A DNA stretch of 64,000 bases, from contig NZ_CCSF01000001.1 in NCBI RefSeq assembly GCF_000756775.1, positions 3,534,001-3,598,000 of the forward strand, read 5' to 3'. The stretch comes from Pseudomonas saudiphocaensis (GTDB taxonomy: Bacteria > Pseudomonadota > Gammaproteobacteria > Pseudomonadales > Pseudomonadaceae). The stretch's first letter is position 1; each line of letters starts with the position of its first letter. Under the pieces are notes generated by a model, which was given only the letters and a program-made list of their open reading frames with translations, was not told the DNA's origin and searched no databases. Shown here piece by piece: positions 1 to 8,553 of the stretch. The translations under genes were made by a program, and so were the position numbers.

Positions 1-350
1 GCATCCATGTGGAGCGTTTCGTCTCGCTGCCAGGCGAAGGTGAAATCCAGCCGCTGGCCGCCAGCGCAGCGGCCTCTGCCGCGGCCGTCACGGTGGAGTT
101 GGATGGCGAGCACCACCAGCTTGAATGCGAGGCCGGGGAAACACTGCTGGCGGCCATGGAGCGCGCGGGTCTCAAGCCACCCAGTGCCTGCCGGGTCGGC
201 GGCTGCGCCTCGTGCATGTGCACCCTGGAAAAAGGCCAGGTCGAGCTGCTTGTCAACGATGCGCTGGACGCCTCGGAGCTGGACGAAGGCTGGATCCTCA
301 CCTGCCAGGCCGTACCCACCAGCGACCAACTGCACATTCGTTTCCCGTGA
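1..350 (+). CDS. kshB: Ferredoxin domain of a probable 3-ketosteroid 9alpha-hydroxylase reductase (5' part outside window)
   Basis: Only the C-terminal end of this protein is present; its reading frame is open at the left edge. The last ~90 residues form a plant-type [2Fe-2S] ferredoxin domain with the cluster ligands C-x4-C-x2-C (CRVGGCASC) and a fourth Cys in ILTCQA near the end. This arrangement (reductase first, ferredoxin last) is that of the KshB/PaaE class of electron-transfer reductases. The KshB assignment rests on context: a CoA ligase for the steroid intermediate HIP starts 20 bp downstream, and a KshA oxygenase that needs such a reductase lies at 33.7 kb. The FAD and NAD domains cannot be seen, so another Rieske-oxygenase reductase is possible. 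Confidence 0.65.
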   Translation, partial: IHVERFVSLPGEGEIQPLAASAAASAAAVTVELDGEHHQLECEAGETLLAAMERAGLKPPSACRVGGCASCMCTLEKGQVELLVNDALDASELDEGWILTCQAVPTSDQLHIRFP

Positions 351-369
351 TCACCAGGCGACTTCTAAC

Positions 370-1983
370 ATGACCGACACCCATTCGCCCCAGACACTGC
401 TTGAGCCAACCGCTGCTGTTGCGCCCATGACCCTCCCAGCGCTGCTGGCTGAGGCGTCGCGGCGCTTTGCCGGAATCGCCGCAATCGAAGAGAACGGCGT
501 GGTCACCCGCTACGCCGAGCTGCCCGAACAGGTCATGGCCGTGACCCGTGGCCTGCTCGCCCGTGGCATCGAAGAAGGCGACAGGGTCGCCATCTGGGCG
601 CCGAACTGCCGGGCCTGGATCATTGCTGCCCTCGGCATTCATTGCGCAGGTGCGGTGATGGTGCCGATCAATACCCGCATGAAAGGCCCCGAGGCAGCCG
701 ACGTGTTGGCTCGCAGCGGGACTCGGCTGCTGTTCCTGTGTCGAGAGTTCCTGGGCGTCGATTACCCGGCGCTGCTCCAGCCTTTCCGGCCGGATAGCCT
801 GGAAGGCGAGATCATCCTCGATGAGCCGGTCTCGATCGATGGAAGGCTGGGATGGCAAGCGTTTCTCGATGAGGGGGCTTCAGTGTCCCTGGAGCGGGTC
901 AAGGCCAGAATGGCCGCGGTAACGCCCGAGCATGTCAGCGACCTGCTATTCACCTCCGGCACTACCGGCAAACCCAAGGGCGTGCTGAGCACCCAGGGTC
1001 AGCTGCTCCGCGCCTTTCACGAATATGGCAAGGTGATCGGACTCGGCCCAGGCGATCGGTACCTGATCGTTAATCCGTTCTTTCACGCGTTCGGTTACAA
1101 GGCCGGCTGGATCAGCTGCCTGCTGGCCGGTGCGACGATCCTGCCGCACGCGGTATTCGACGCCGACGTGGTCATCCGGCGCATCGCCGAGGACCGCATC
1201 AGCGTGCTGCCGGGCCCGCCGACGTTGTACCTGTCGATGCTGGCGCATCCGCAGCTGGCGCAAACCGATCTGTCCTCGCTGCGCGTGGCCGTCACTGGGG
1301 CGGCCACCATTCCCGCGGTGCTGATCGAGCGCATGCGTACCGACCTGGGCTTCGAGGTGGTGACCACGGCCTACGGCCTTACCGAATGCGGAGGGCTGGC
1401 GACCATCTGCGATCCCGGCGCGCCGGCCGAGGTGGTTGCCGCCACCAGCGGACGGCCCATCGCCGGGACCGAGGTGAGCATCCGCAATGCCGAGAACCAG
1501 CTTCTGCCTGCGGGGGAGACCGGTGAGATCTGCCTGCGCGGCTTCCACGTCATGCGTGGCTATTTCCAGGACCCGGACGCCACCGCCGAGGCGATCGATG
1601 CCGAGGGCTGGCTGCACACCGGTGATGTGGGACGGCTCGACGAGCAAGGCAATCTGCAGATCACCGACCGCCTCAAGGACATGTTCATCGTGGGTGGCTT
1701 CAACTGCTACCCGGCAGAGATCGAAGCCGTGTTGCTCCAGCATCCGGCCATCGCCCAGGTGGCGGTGATCGGCGTACCGGACGAGCGCATGGGCGAGGTC
1801 GGCTGTGCCTGCGTGGTACGCCACGCGAACCAGTCGCTGGAGGGACCCGAGCTGATTGCCTGGTGCCGCGAGCGAATGGCCAATTACAAGGTGCCGCGCA
1901 TGGTGCATTTCTTCGAGGCGCTGCCCCTTAACCCGTCCAACAAGGTCGCCAAGAACGACCTGCGCACGCTGCTGGCGACCTGA
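370..1983 (+). CDS. fadD3: FadD3-type acyl-CoA ligase (HIP-CoA ligase)
   Basis: A 537-residue AMP-forming acyl-CoA ligase. Visible motifs are the phosphate-binding loop LLFTSGTTGKPKG (about residues 192-204), the TAYGLTE adenylate motif, and the hinge/C-terminal region GWLHTGDVG...ITDRLKDMFIVGGFNCYPAEIE. Long stretches such as NPFFHAFGYKAG, ISVLPGPPTLY and AVTGAATIP agree with remembered FadD3, which activates the ring C/D remnant HIP (a methylhexahydroindanedione propanoate) with CoA. This start is chosen over earlier in-frame ATGs because those overlap the preceding ferredoxin gene. It follows the probable kshB by 19 bp and is probably cotranscribed with it. The specificity for HIP is inferred from similarity and from the neighbouring ipd genes. 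Confidence 0.85.
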   Translation: MTDTHSPQTLLEPTAAVAPMTLPALLAEASRRFAGIAAIEENGVVTRYAELPEQVMAVTRGLLARGIEEGDRVAIWAPNCRAWIIAALGIHCAGAVMVPINTRMKGPEAADVLARSGTRLLFLCREFLGVDYPALLQPFRPDSLEGEIILDEPVSIDGRLGWQAFLDEGASVSLERVKARMAAVTPEHVSDLLFTSGTTGKPKGVLSTQGQLLRAFHEYGKVIGLGPGDRYLIVNPFFHAFGYKAGWISCLLAGATILPHAVFDADVVIRRIAEDRISVLPGPPTLYLSMLAHPQLAQTDLSSLRVAVTGAATIPAVLIERMRTDLGFEVVTTAYGLTECGGLATICDPGAPAEVVAATSGRPIAGTEVSIRNAENQLLPAGETGEICLRGFHVMRGYFQDPDATAEAIDAEGWLHTGDVGRLDEQGNLQITDRLKDMFIVGGFNCYPAEIEAVLLQHPAIAQVAVIGVPDERMGEVGCACVVRHANQSLEGPELIAWCRERMANYKVPRMVHFFEALPLNPSNKVAKNDLRTLLAT

Positions 1984-2073
1984 GCCGCAGCGGGCACTCC
2001 CGTTTCCTGGCTGCCGGGTTACCGGCCGCAACCCCGAAGCGATAGCAGTACAACAACAAGAACGGAGATAGCT

Positions 2074-3675
2074 ATGAGCGTGAAGAAAGCGAGTTTTGTC
2101 CCGCACCTGCTGGGTGTATCGGTCGCCATCGCCAGCGGCGCGGCGGTGGCCGGACCTTCCTTTGAAATCGGTGAAAGAACCACGGTCGATACCACCCTGA
2201 CGGTGAACTACACCGCCTCGGTGCGAACCGGCAAACCCGCCAAACAGTATCTTGAAAGCATCAACAACGATGACAGTACGCGCAACTTCGATCGCGGCTC
2301 GCTGATCACCAACCGGGTCAGTCTTTTCGGCGAAGTGCTGGTGCGCCATGACAACCTGGGGGCAGTGCTGCGCGGCAGCCACTTCTATGATGAGGCCTAT
2401 CACGGCCGCAACGACAACGATTCACCCGATACCGTGAACAAAGGCGGGCGCAACAACACCTTCACTCGCGACACTCGGCGCGACAGCGGCGGCCGCGCCC
2501 GCCTGCTCGATGCCTATGTGTACGGCAACTTCGACGTTCTGGATGGGCAGTACCTGTCGCTCAAGGCCGGCCGGCATCTGGTGGCCTGGGGCGAGAGCAT
2601 GTTCTGGCCCAATATCAGCCAGGGGCAGGCGCCGGTCGATGCGACCAAGTTCAACGTGCCGGGCACCGAGGCGAAAGACGCCTATCTGCCGGTGGGGCAG
2701 TTCTCGGCGTCCTGGTCGCTGAACGAGGATCTGGCGCTGCTGGGCTTCTACCAGTACGAGTGGGAAGAAACGCAGCTCAATCCCGTGGGTGACTACTTCA
2801 ACGGCAGCGATATCTTCGGCCCCGGCGCCGAGTACTTTCGTTTCGCCGCCGGCGATCCGCAGTTTGCCGCACTGGCCTACGCAGGCGAGGAAAAACCGCG
2901 CGACAGCGGCCAGTGGGGCCTGGGCCTGCGCTACCGGCTGACCGACAGCACTGAGGTCGGCCTGTTCCACTATCGCTACCACGAGCGCGTCGGTGCGCTG
3001 TTCTTCAACTTCGGTGGCGATACCCGCTATTCGTCACTGTCCGGCAACGTGGCGCCCGGCACCTTCAAGCTGGGTTACTTCGAGGACGTGAAACTGACCG
3101 GGGTGAGTTTCAGCTCGAAGATCGGGGACGCAGTGCAGTTCGCCGGCGACCTCAGCTATCGCGACGGCTCGGCGGTCTACTTGGACAACGGCACGCCGGC
3201 ACGCGGCGAAGTCTGGCAGGCGAACCTCAACGCGCAGTACCTCATCGGCCCGAGCTGGCTGTCGCACCAGACCTCGGTGTTCGGCGAAGTGATGCACCAG
3301 TACATCGAGTCGGTGGACCCGGTCGGCATCACCGTCGACGGGGTGAATATCGGCAGCTTCGACAGCTTCATCTATGACGGCCAGACCCGTGGATCGACGC
3401 TGCTCGGCCTGGGCGCGCAGATGGAGTACCCGAGCCTGTTCAGCGGCTGGGACCTGGTGACCAAGGTCAACTGGCAGCAGAACCTCGACGGCAGCGCATT
3501 ACAGGGCATTGGCCGTGCGGAAAAGCGCCTGACCCTGGGGGCGGACCTCAAGTACCTGGGCAACTTCCAGGTGGGGGTGACCTATGTCGATTACCTCAGC
3601 TCGCCGAGTATTTCCCAGGGGCGGATGATGGCAGATCGCGACTATCTGTCGTTCAACGCCAAGTACAGCTTCTGA
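2074..3675 (+). CDS. DUF1302-family outer-membrane beta-barrel protein
   Basis: A 533-residue exported protein. The N-terminus has a signal peptide (basic MSVKK, hydrophobic segment, cleavage probably after AAVAG), followed by alternating amphipathic strands rich in Tyr, Gly and Asp. The C-terminus ends in SFNAKYSF; a terminal Phe is typical of outer-membrane barrels assembled by BAM. The sequence type is DUF1302, a family repeatedly found beside DUF1329 proteins and RND exporters, both present in this window. A likely role is passage of a hydrophobic compound, here a steroid or its degradation product, across the outer membrane; that is inference. It lies 90 bp after fadD3 and is followed by a strong terminator. 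Confidence 0.8.
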   Translation: MSVKKASFVPHLLGVSVAIASGAAVAGPSFEIGERTTVDTTLTVNYTASVRTGKPAKQYLESINNDDSTRNFDRGSLITNRVSLFGEVLVRHDNLGAVLRGSHFYDEAYHGRNDNDSPDTVNKGGRNNTFTRDTRRDSGGRARLLDAYVYGNFDVLDGQYLSLKAGRHLVAWGESMFWPNISQGQAPVDATKFNVPGTEAKDAYLPVGQFSASWSLNEDLALLGFYQYEWEETQLNPVGDYFNGSDIFGPGAEYFRFAAGDPQFAALAYAGEEKPRDSGQWGLGLRYRLTDSTEVGLFHYRYHERVGALFFNFGGDTRYSSLSGNVAPGTFKLGYFEDVKLTGVSFSSKIGDAVQFAGDLSYRDGSAVYLDNGTPARGEVWQANLNAQYLIGPSWLSHQTSVFGEVMHQYIESVDPVGITVDGVNIGSFDSFIYDGQTRGSTLLGLGAQMEYPSLFSGWDLVTKVNWQQNLDGSALQGIGRAEKRLTLGADLKYLGNFQVGVTYVDYLSSPSISQGRMMADRDYLSFNAKYSF

Positions 3676-3697
3676 TTGCTGTCTAGGGCCCACTGAC

Positions 3698-3744
3698 CGA
3701 AAGGTGGAGCGCGGGGTGACCTGTGTTCCACCTTTCGTTTTTTT
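3698..3744 (+). terminator. Rho-independent terminator after the DUF1302 gene
   Basis: An 11-bp perfect stem, CGAAAGGTGGA (3698-3708) with TCCACCTTTCG (3727-3737), is followed by seven T residues (3738-3744). It lies between the DUF1302 gene and the next flavin oxidoreductase, whose ribosome-binding site starts only a few bases later, so it probably separates two transcription units or attenuates read-through. Confidence 0.85.
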
Positions 3745-3757
3745 GCCAGGAGCTCAT

Positions 3758-4993
3758 ATGTCGAACAGTTCCGTGGATGTATCGGTTTTCCAGCCGTTGC
3801 GCATCGGTCCGCTGACCCTGCGCAATCGCTTTATCAAGGCGGCGACCAACGAAGGCGCCGCCCGCAACGGCATCCCCACCGGCCAGTCGCTGCGCCTGCA
3901 CGAGCGCATCGCCGCTGGCGGCGCGGGGATGACCACGCTGGCCTACTGTGCGGTGAGTGCCGACGGGCGCACCCTGCCCGATCAGGTGGTGCTCGACCGC
4001 AACAGCCTGCCGCACCTGCGTGCGTTGACCCAGGCGGTGCATCGCGAGGGGGCGGCGGCAGCCGCGCAGATTACCCATGGGGGCTGCTTCACCTTCCTGC
4101 CACCGAGTGGTTCCGCCTTGCCGCTGTCGGCCAGCGGCGGCTTCAACAAGGTCGGCATCATGAGTGGCATGCTGTGCAAGCAGGCCATGACCGAGGCGGA
4201 TCTGGCGCAAGTGTCCGGCGAGTTCGTGCAGGGTGCGCGGCTGGCACGGGAGGCGGGCTTCGATGCCGTCGAGCTGCACATGGGCCACGGTTACCTGCTC
4301 AGCCAGTTCATTTCGCCGCTCTACAACAAGCGCCGTGACGGTTATGGCGGATCGCTGGAGAACCGCATGCGCTTCCCGCTCAGGGTCCTGCGCCAGGTGC
4401 TGGACGCAGTGGGGAATGAGCTGGCGGTGGTCTGCAAGTACAGCGTCACCGACGGCGTACGCGGAGGCAACCAGGCCGAGGACGGCGCCGCCATAGCGCG
4501 CTTGTTCGAGGCCGAGGGTGCCCACCTGCTGGTACTGAGCGCCGGAATGAACGTTGAGTCGATCACCACCATGTTCGGCTCATCCTTTCCCAAGGAAAAC
4601 CGCGTCAGCACCGGCAAACCGGTGATCGACGCCGTGGTAGCCCTGAAGAGCCTGCTGGAGCCGCAGGTGCGCTTTCGCGAACTGTACCTGCTCGAGCACT
4701 CGCGCAAGGTCCGCGCCGCCGTGCGCATGCCGTTGGCCTACCTCGGCGGGGTGAAAAGTCTGGAGAGTATCGAGCACCTCATGGCGCAGGGCTTCGATGC
4801 GGTGGCGCTGGGCCGTGTGTTGCTGGCCGAGCCCGATTATGTCAACAAGCTGCGCTCCGGTGCCTGCCGTGACTCCATCTGTACGGCGTGCAATCGCTGC
4901 GTGGCGATGATGTACACGCCGGGCGGCACCTCTTGCGTGCTGGGCGAGCCGGGGGACGCGCAGCTCAACGCTGTCGGGGCCGCCTCGCTCTAG
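3758..4993 (+). CDS. Old yellow enzyme family NADH:flavin oxidoreductase with Fe-S type Cys motif
   Basis: A 411-residue FMN TIM-barrel enzyme. It opens with FQPLRIGPLTLRNRFIKAAT and has the substrate-binding pair H174/H177 and proton donor Y179 in ELHMGHGYLLSQF, then YGGSLENR. The C-terminus carries C375-x2-C378-x2-C381-x11-C393, the ligand pattern of the [4Fe-4S] branch (trimethylamine dehydrogenase, 2,4-dienoyl-CoA reductase, BaiCD/BaiH), but the protein stops there and lacks the FAD/NAD(P) domains of those enzymes. It probably reduces or oxidises a steroid ring or enoyl-CoA double bond; the substrate is not known. The ATG at 3758 has an AGGAG five bases upstream. It converges on the next gene with a 4-bp overlap of stop regions. 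Confidence 0.75.
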   Translation: MSNSSVDVSVFQPLRIGPLTLRNRFIKAATNEGAARNGIPTGQSLRLHERIAAGGAGMTTLAYCAVSADGRTLPDQVVLDRNSLPHLRALTQAVHREGAAAAAQITHGGCFTFLPPSGSALPLSASGGFNKVGIMSGMLCKQAMTEADLAQVSGEFVQGARLAREAGFDAVELHMGHGYLLSQFISPLYNKRRDGYGGSLENRMRFPLRVLRQVLDAVGNELAVVCKYSVTDGVRGGNQAEDGAAIARLFEAEGAHLLVLSAGMNVESITTMFGSSFPKENRVSTGKPVIDAVVALKSLLEPQVRFRELYLLEHSRKVRAAVRMPLAYLGGVKSLESIEHLMAQGFDAVALGRVLLAEPDYVNKLRSGACRDSICTACNRCVAMMYTPGGTSCVLGEPGDAQLNAVGAASL

Positions 4994-5772
4994 CGGCCTT
5001 CGAAACGGGGCGGACGTTTTTCGAGAAACGCCTGCATGCCTTCCTTCTGGTCGCGGGTGGCGAACAACAGCGCCGCCGCTCGTCGCTCCAGGGCGAGCCC
5101 GGCGTCCAGCGACGCATCCATGCCCAAGAGGATGACTTCCTTGATCTGCTCGGCGGCAAGCGGCGGCATGGCGGCGATCGAGCGGGCCAGTCCCAGTGCG
5201 TGACCCAGCACTTCGTCGTCGGCGACCACCTCGCTGACCAGCCCGGCGATCCACGCCTGTTCGGCATTCAGGGGCTGGCCAGTCAACGCCATGTGCATCG
5301 CCTTGGCCTTGCCGACCGCGCGAACCAGGCGCTGGGTGCCGCCGATGCCGGGCATGATGCCGAGCCGGATTTCCGGCTGGGAAAAACGTGCGTTGCGTCC
5401 GGCGATGATGATGTCGGCAAGCATCGCCAGTTCGCAGCCGCCGCCGTAGGCATAGCCGCAAACCGCCGCGATGACCGGTTTGGGGCAATTGCGGATCGGC
5501 GCCCAGAGCCGTTCGGTGTGTCGCTGGTAAAGCTCCATCGCGCCGACCTCGAGCATGTCCCCTATGTCACCGCCTGCGGCGAACACCTGGTCGCCGCCGG
5601 TGACCAGGATGCAGCGGGTCTGCGGATCTTCCGACAATATCGAAAACTGCGCCGCCAGCATTGTCTGCAATTCCGGGCTGAGCGCGTTGCGCGCGTCCGG
5701 GCGATGCAGGCGCAACAGGGCAATGCCGGGTTCCGGGCGCTCCAGCAGAACGGGAGGGGATGGATCGCTCAT
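4990..5772 (-). CDS. Enoyl-CoA hydratase (crotonase family, canonical active site)
   Basis: A 260-residue crotonase. Both catalytic glutamates of true hydratases are present: E114 in YGGGCELAMLAD and E134 in FSQPEIRLGIMPGIGG. The oxyanion-hole segment is VFAAGGDIGDM. It is therefore expected to hydrate a trans-2-enoyl-CoA, most plausibly in beta-oxidation of the propanoyl side chain of HIP-CoA or of a ring-opened product. It is transcribed leftwards from a regulon-type promoter at 5803-5846 and converges with the upstream flavin oxidoreductase. The exact substrate cannot be read from sequence. Confidence 0.8.
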   Translation of the reverse strand: MSDPSPPVLLERPEPGIALLRLHRPDARNALSPELQTMLAAQFSILSEDPQTRCILVTGGDQVFAAGGDIGDMLEVGAMELYQRHTERLWAPIRNCPKPVIAAVCGYAYGGGCELAMLADIIIAGRNARFSQPEIRLGIMPGIGGTQRLVRAVGKAKAMHMALTGQPLNAEQAWIAGLVSEVVADDEVLGHALGLARSIAAMPPLAAEQIKEVILLGMDASLDAGLALERRAAALLFATRDQKEGMQAFLEKRPPRFEGR

Positions 5773-5802
5773 GCCATGACTCCGATGCTGGATCGAACAC
5801 CG

Positions 5803-5846
5803 ATTGTCGGAGGCGCCTGTTCCGCGCTCATCGTCCGTTCAGACGA
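5803..5846 (-). promoter_or_regulatory. Steroid-regulon promoter element (site 1)
   Basis: On the minus strand TCGTCTGAACGGACGATG (5846-5829) matches the 18-bp element shared by nine intergenic sites here. Exactly 20 bp further is a -10-like GACAAT (5808-5803). The hydratase start at 5772 is 56 bp beyond the element. Confidence 0.65.
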
Positions 5847-5903
5847 CGAGCGCACCCGCGGCGATTGCCCAGAATGCCGACAACATCGCAACAGGAGCAA
5901 TTT

Positions 5904-6680
5904 ATGGATATCCAGGCGGGCTTGGACTACAGCGGCAAGGTGGTGCTGGTGACCGGTGGCGCCCGAGGCGTGGGCGCCGGCATCACGCGCACCTTTCTCG
6001 CGGCCGGGGCACAGGTGGTGGTGTGCGGCCGCAACGAGCCGGAAGACTTGCCGCAGGTGGCGCATAACCGTGCCAGCTTCATTGCCGCAGACGTGCGCGA
6101 CCTGCAATCACTGGAGGCCCTGTTCGGCGAGATCCGCCAGCGTTTCGGCCGTCTCGACGTGCTGGTCAACAACGCTGGCGGCAGCCCGCCGGCGGACGCG
6201 GGTACGGCTTCGCCTCGCTTCCACGAGAGCATTATCCGGCTGAACCTGATCGCCCCGCTGAACGTGGCCCAGCAGGCCAATGCGCTGATGCAGGCGCAGG
6301 CCGAAGGCGGCGTGATCGTCTTTATCGGCAGCATCAGCGCCTTGCGTCCATCGCCTTTGACCGCGGCTTACGGTGCGGCCAAGGCGGGCATTCTTTCGCT
6401 GGCCAGCTCGCTGGCGGTGGAGTGGGCGCCGAAGGTGAGGGTGGTGGCGGTCAGTCCCGGCCTGGTGCATACCGAGCAGTCCCACCAGCACTACGGAGAC
6501 GAGGCGGGCATCGCGGCGGTGAGTGCCACCATTCCGGCCAATCGTCTGGCGACACCTGAGGATATCGGCGCGGCCTGCCTGTTTATCGCCTCTCCGCTGG
6601 GTGGTTACGCCAGTGGCTGCAACCTGCTGCTGCACGGCGGCGGCGAGCGCCCGGCGTTTCTGGATGCTTCCAACGCCTGA
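5904..6680 (+). CDS. Short-chain dehydrogenase/reductase
   Basis: A 258-residue classical SDR. The cofactor-binding motif is TGGARGVGAG (residues 17-26), NNAG is at 89-92, and the catalytic residues are S143, Y156 and K160 (YGAAK). It presumably oxidises or reduces a hydroxyl/keto group on a steroid ring or a 3-hydroxyacyl-CoA. It lies divergent from the hydratase gene; the ATG at 5904 is preceded by an AGGAG-like site (CAGGAGCAATTT). An earlier in-frame ATG at 5760 is rejected because it overlaps the divergent gene and its promoter. No dedicated regulon element points towards it, so the site at 5829-5846 may serve both directions. Confidence 0.75.
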   Translation: MDIQAGLDYSGKVVLVTGGARGVGAGITRTFLAAGAQVVVCGRNEPEDLPQVAHNRASFIAADVRDLQSLEALFGEIRQRFGRLDVLVNNAGGSPPADAGTASPRFHESIIRLNLIAPLNVAQQANALMQAQAEGGVIVFIGSISALRPSPLTAAYGAAKAGILSLASSLAVEWAPKVRVVAVSPGLVHTEQSHQHYGDEAGIAAVSATIPANRLATPEDIGAACLFIASPLGGYASGCNLLLHGGGERPAFLDASNA

Positions 6681-6733
6681 GTGATCGGGCGGGCGACACC
6701 GGCAGACCGTGAGCGACGGTCCGCCGGCTGCAA

Positions 6734-7567
6734 TCATGCGTGGCGCAGGAAATCCAGACAGCTGCGATTGAACAGCTCGCGATGCTCGACCTGAACCCAA
6801 TGGCCGCAGCGGTTGAGGATGACCACCTGTGCCCATTGGGCGTTGTCGACAATGCGTTGAGCGCCGCCGACCGGGTTGAAGTTGTCGTTGTTGCCCCAGA
6901 AACACAGAATCGGGCAGGCGATTTCGCCCAGGCGCGCAGTCATGTTGGGGATCAGCATGGTACTGAAGAGGTTCTTCGGCTGGGTGACCGCAACGGCCAC
7001 CCGCTCGGCCAGGAGTTCCTCGGGCAGGATCGACGGATCGAACAGCTGCAGGCTCATCATGCTGCGCATTTCCGGCAGGCCGATAGGGCCGGCGCCGAAC
7101 AGCGAGACCATGCGCTGGATGCCCGGCATCTGGAAGTAGGTTTCGCGCTCCTCCACGCCGCCAGGCGCCAGCAGGATCAGTTTCTCCGCCAGCTCCGGCT
7201 CGGCCAGCGCCAGGCCCAGCGCGATGGCGCCGCCCAGCGAGTTGCCCAGCAGTGTGCAGCGGGTGATGTCCAGAGCCTGGGTGAAGGCGCGCAGCGTGGC
7301 GACAAAGAATTCAAGATCGTACATGCCGGTGTCCGGCTTGTCGGAGCGACCGAATCCCGGCAGGTCGAGCACGATGTTGCGGTAGCCGGCCTCAGCCAGC
7401 ACAGGGAAGTTGCCCTTGAAGTTGCTGAAGCCACTGGCGCCGGGGCCGCTGCCATGCAGCCAGAGCACTACGGGGCCCTGGCCCTCGTCCAGGTAATGCA
7501 GGCGCAGGCCGTTGTGCAGCGTCAGGTAATGGCCCACCGGCAGGGGCAGGTCTTGGTTCTGGGTCAT
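6734..7567 (-). CDS. tesD: Meta-cleavage product hydrolase, TesD/HsaD type
   Basis: A 277-residue alpha/beta hydrolase with nucleophile S110 in GNSLGG, acid D228 in WGNNDNF and base H256 in CGHWVQ. The HGSGPGASGFSNFKGN segment holds the oxyanion region and is characteristic of the C-C hydrolases that cut the ring-A meta-cleavage product of steroids (4,5-9,10-diseco product) into HIP and a hydroxyhexadienoate. In the pathway it follows the TesB-type dioxygenase encoded at 13.8 kb and delivers HIP to the FadD3-type ligase at 0.4 kb. It is transcribed leftwards from its own regulon-type promoter. BphD-like hydrolases for aromatic compounds are the alternative, but the steroid context makes that unlikely. 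Confidence 0.85.
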   Translation of the reverse strand: MTQNQDLPLPVGHYLTLHNGLRLHYLDEGQGPVVLWLHGSGPGASGFSNFKGNFPVLAEAGYRNIVLDLPGFGRSDKPDTGMYDLEFFVATLRAFTQALDITRCTLLGNSLGGAIALGLALAEPELAEKLILLAPGGVEERETYFQMPGIQRMVSLFGAGPIGLPEMRSMMSLQLFDPSILPEELLAERVAVAVTQPKNLFSTMLIPNMTARLGEIACPILCFWGNNDNFNPVGGAQRIVDNAQWAQVVILNRCGHWVQVEHRELFNRSCLDFLRHA

Positions 7568-7631
7568 CGCGGATTCTCCGATAGCAGGGAAGGGGCAACG
7601 GCATGCAGCGCGCCGTGTATCCCGTCACGCG

Positions 7632-7675
7632 ATGGTCGGACGCCCGGTATCCAAGAGCATCGTTCGTTCAGACGA
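7632..7675 (-). promoter_or_regulatory. Steroid-regulon promoter element (site 2)
   Basis: On the minus strand TCGTCTGAACGAACGATG (7675-7658) is followed after 20 bp by GACCAT (7637-7632). It points at the TesD-type hydrolase, whose start at 7567 is 90 bp away. It is back to back with site 3. Confidence 0.6.
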
Positions 7676-7708
7676 GTCGGCGGGTAATCGCACACAAGAC
7701 GTTCCGTT

Positions 7709-7752
7709 TAGTCCCCCTGGACGATGCGGCGCTGCGCGGCGACCCGAATCAT
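7709..7752 (+). promoter_or_regulatory. Steroid-regulon promoter element (site 3)
   Basis: TAGTCCCCCTGGACGATG (7709-7726), containing the inverted repeat GTCC-N4-GGAC, is followed after 20 bp by AATCAT (7747-7752). The SDR start at 7803 lies 76 bp downstream of the element. Confidence 0.65.
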
Positions 7753-7802
7753 GCGGACAAAACAAGAACCAGGGCGTCAAGCCCGTCCGCAGGAGACTCG
7801 TT

Positions 7803-8537
7803 ATGAAATTGCAGAACAAAGTCGCGTTCGTGACCGGCGCCGCCCAGGGCATGGGCCTGGCCATCGCCCGCCGCTTCGTGGGAGAGGGCGCTCGGGTAGT
7901 GGCCGCCGACATAAACCTCGACAGCCTGCGTGAAGGCCTCGGCGAGCTGGGCGACAAGGTGGTGCCGGTGGTCTGCAACGTCGCTGACAGCGCCTCGGTG
8001 GCCGAAGCGGTGAAGCTTGCCGAAAAGCACTTCGGGCGCCTCGACATCCTGGTCAACAACGCCGGTGTCGGCGGCCTGGACAGCTTCCTCGACACCCCCG
8101 ACGAGAGCTGGCAGCGCGTCATCGGTGTCAACCTCACCGGCGCCTTCTACTGTGCCCGTGAAAGCGCCCGGCTGATGGTCAAGGGCGGCGCTGGCGGCAG
8201 CATCATCAACCTGTCCAGCACCTCGGCGCTGACCGGCGAAGGCCCCAACCATTACTGCGCTTCGAAGGCCGGAATCATGGGGCTGACCCGAGGCATCGCC
8301 CGCGAGCTGGCCGGCCATGGCATCCGCGTCAACACCCTGGTGCCCGGCCCCACCGACACACCGATGATGGCTGGTATTCCCGACGACATGATGGCGGACC
8401 TGCTCAAGGCGGTGCCCCTCGGGCGCCTGTGCGGCACCGACGAAATCGCCCGCGTCGCGACCTTCCTGGCCAGCGAAGACGCCAGCTTCATCACCGGTCA
8501 GAACATCGCCGTAAATGGCGGCATGGCCTTCATCTAA
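7803..8537 (+). CDS. Short-chain dehydrogenase/reductase (FabG/hydroxysteroid dehydrogenase like)
   Basis: A 244-residue classical SDR. It has TGAAQGMGLA near the N-terminus for NAD(P) binding, NNAG in LVNNAGVGG, and catalytic S138, Y151 and K155 (YCASK). The end GQNIAVNGGMAFI is the usual SDR C-terminal pattern. It is the first gene of a three-gene unit (SDR, SDR, NTF2-like) under regulon promoter site 3. Candidate roles are a hydroxysteroid dehydrogenase or a 3-hydroxyacyl-CoA dehydrogenase; the sequence does not decide. The chosen ATG follows AGGAG (CGCAGGAGACTCGTTATG); earlier in-frame starts run through the promoter. Confidence 0.75.
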   Translation: MKLQNKVAFVTGAAQGMGLAIARRFVGEGARVVAADINLDSLREGLGELGDKVVPVVCNVADSASVAEAVKLAEKHFGRLDILVNNAGVGGLDSFLDTPDESWQRVIGVNLTGAFYCARESARLMVKGGAGGSIINLSSTSALTGEGPNHYCASKAGIMGLTRGIARELAGHGIRVNTLVPGPTDTPMMAGIPDDMMADLLKAVPLGRLCGTDEIARVATFLASEDASFITGQNIAVNGGMAFI

Positions 8538-8553
8538 GTCAGGAGAAGTAGCA

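Noticed and set aside
7-369. Long N-terminal extension of the FadD3-type ligase
   Set aside because: The extra 121 codons overlap the ferredoxin gene in another frame; the normal ligase N-terminus begins at 370.
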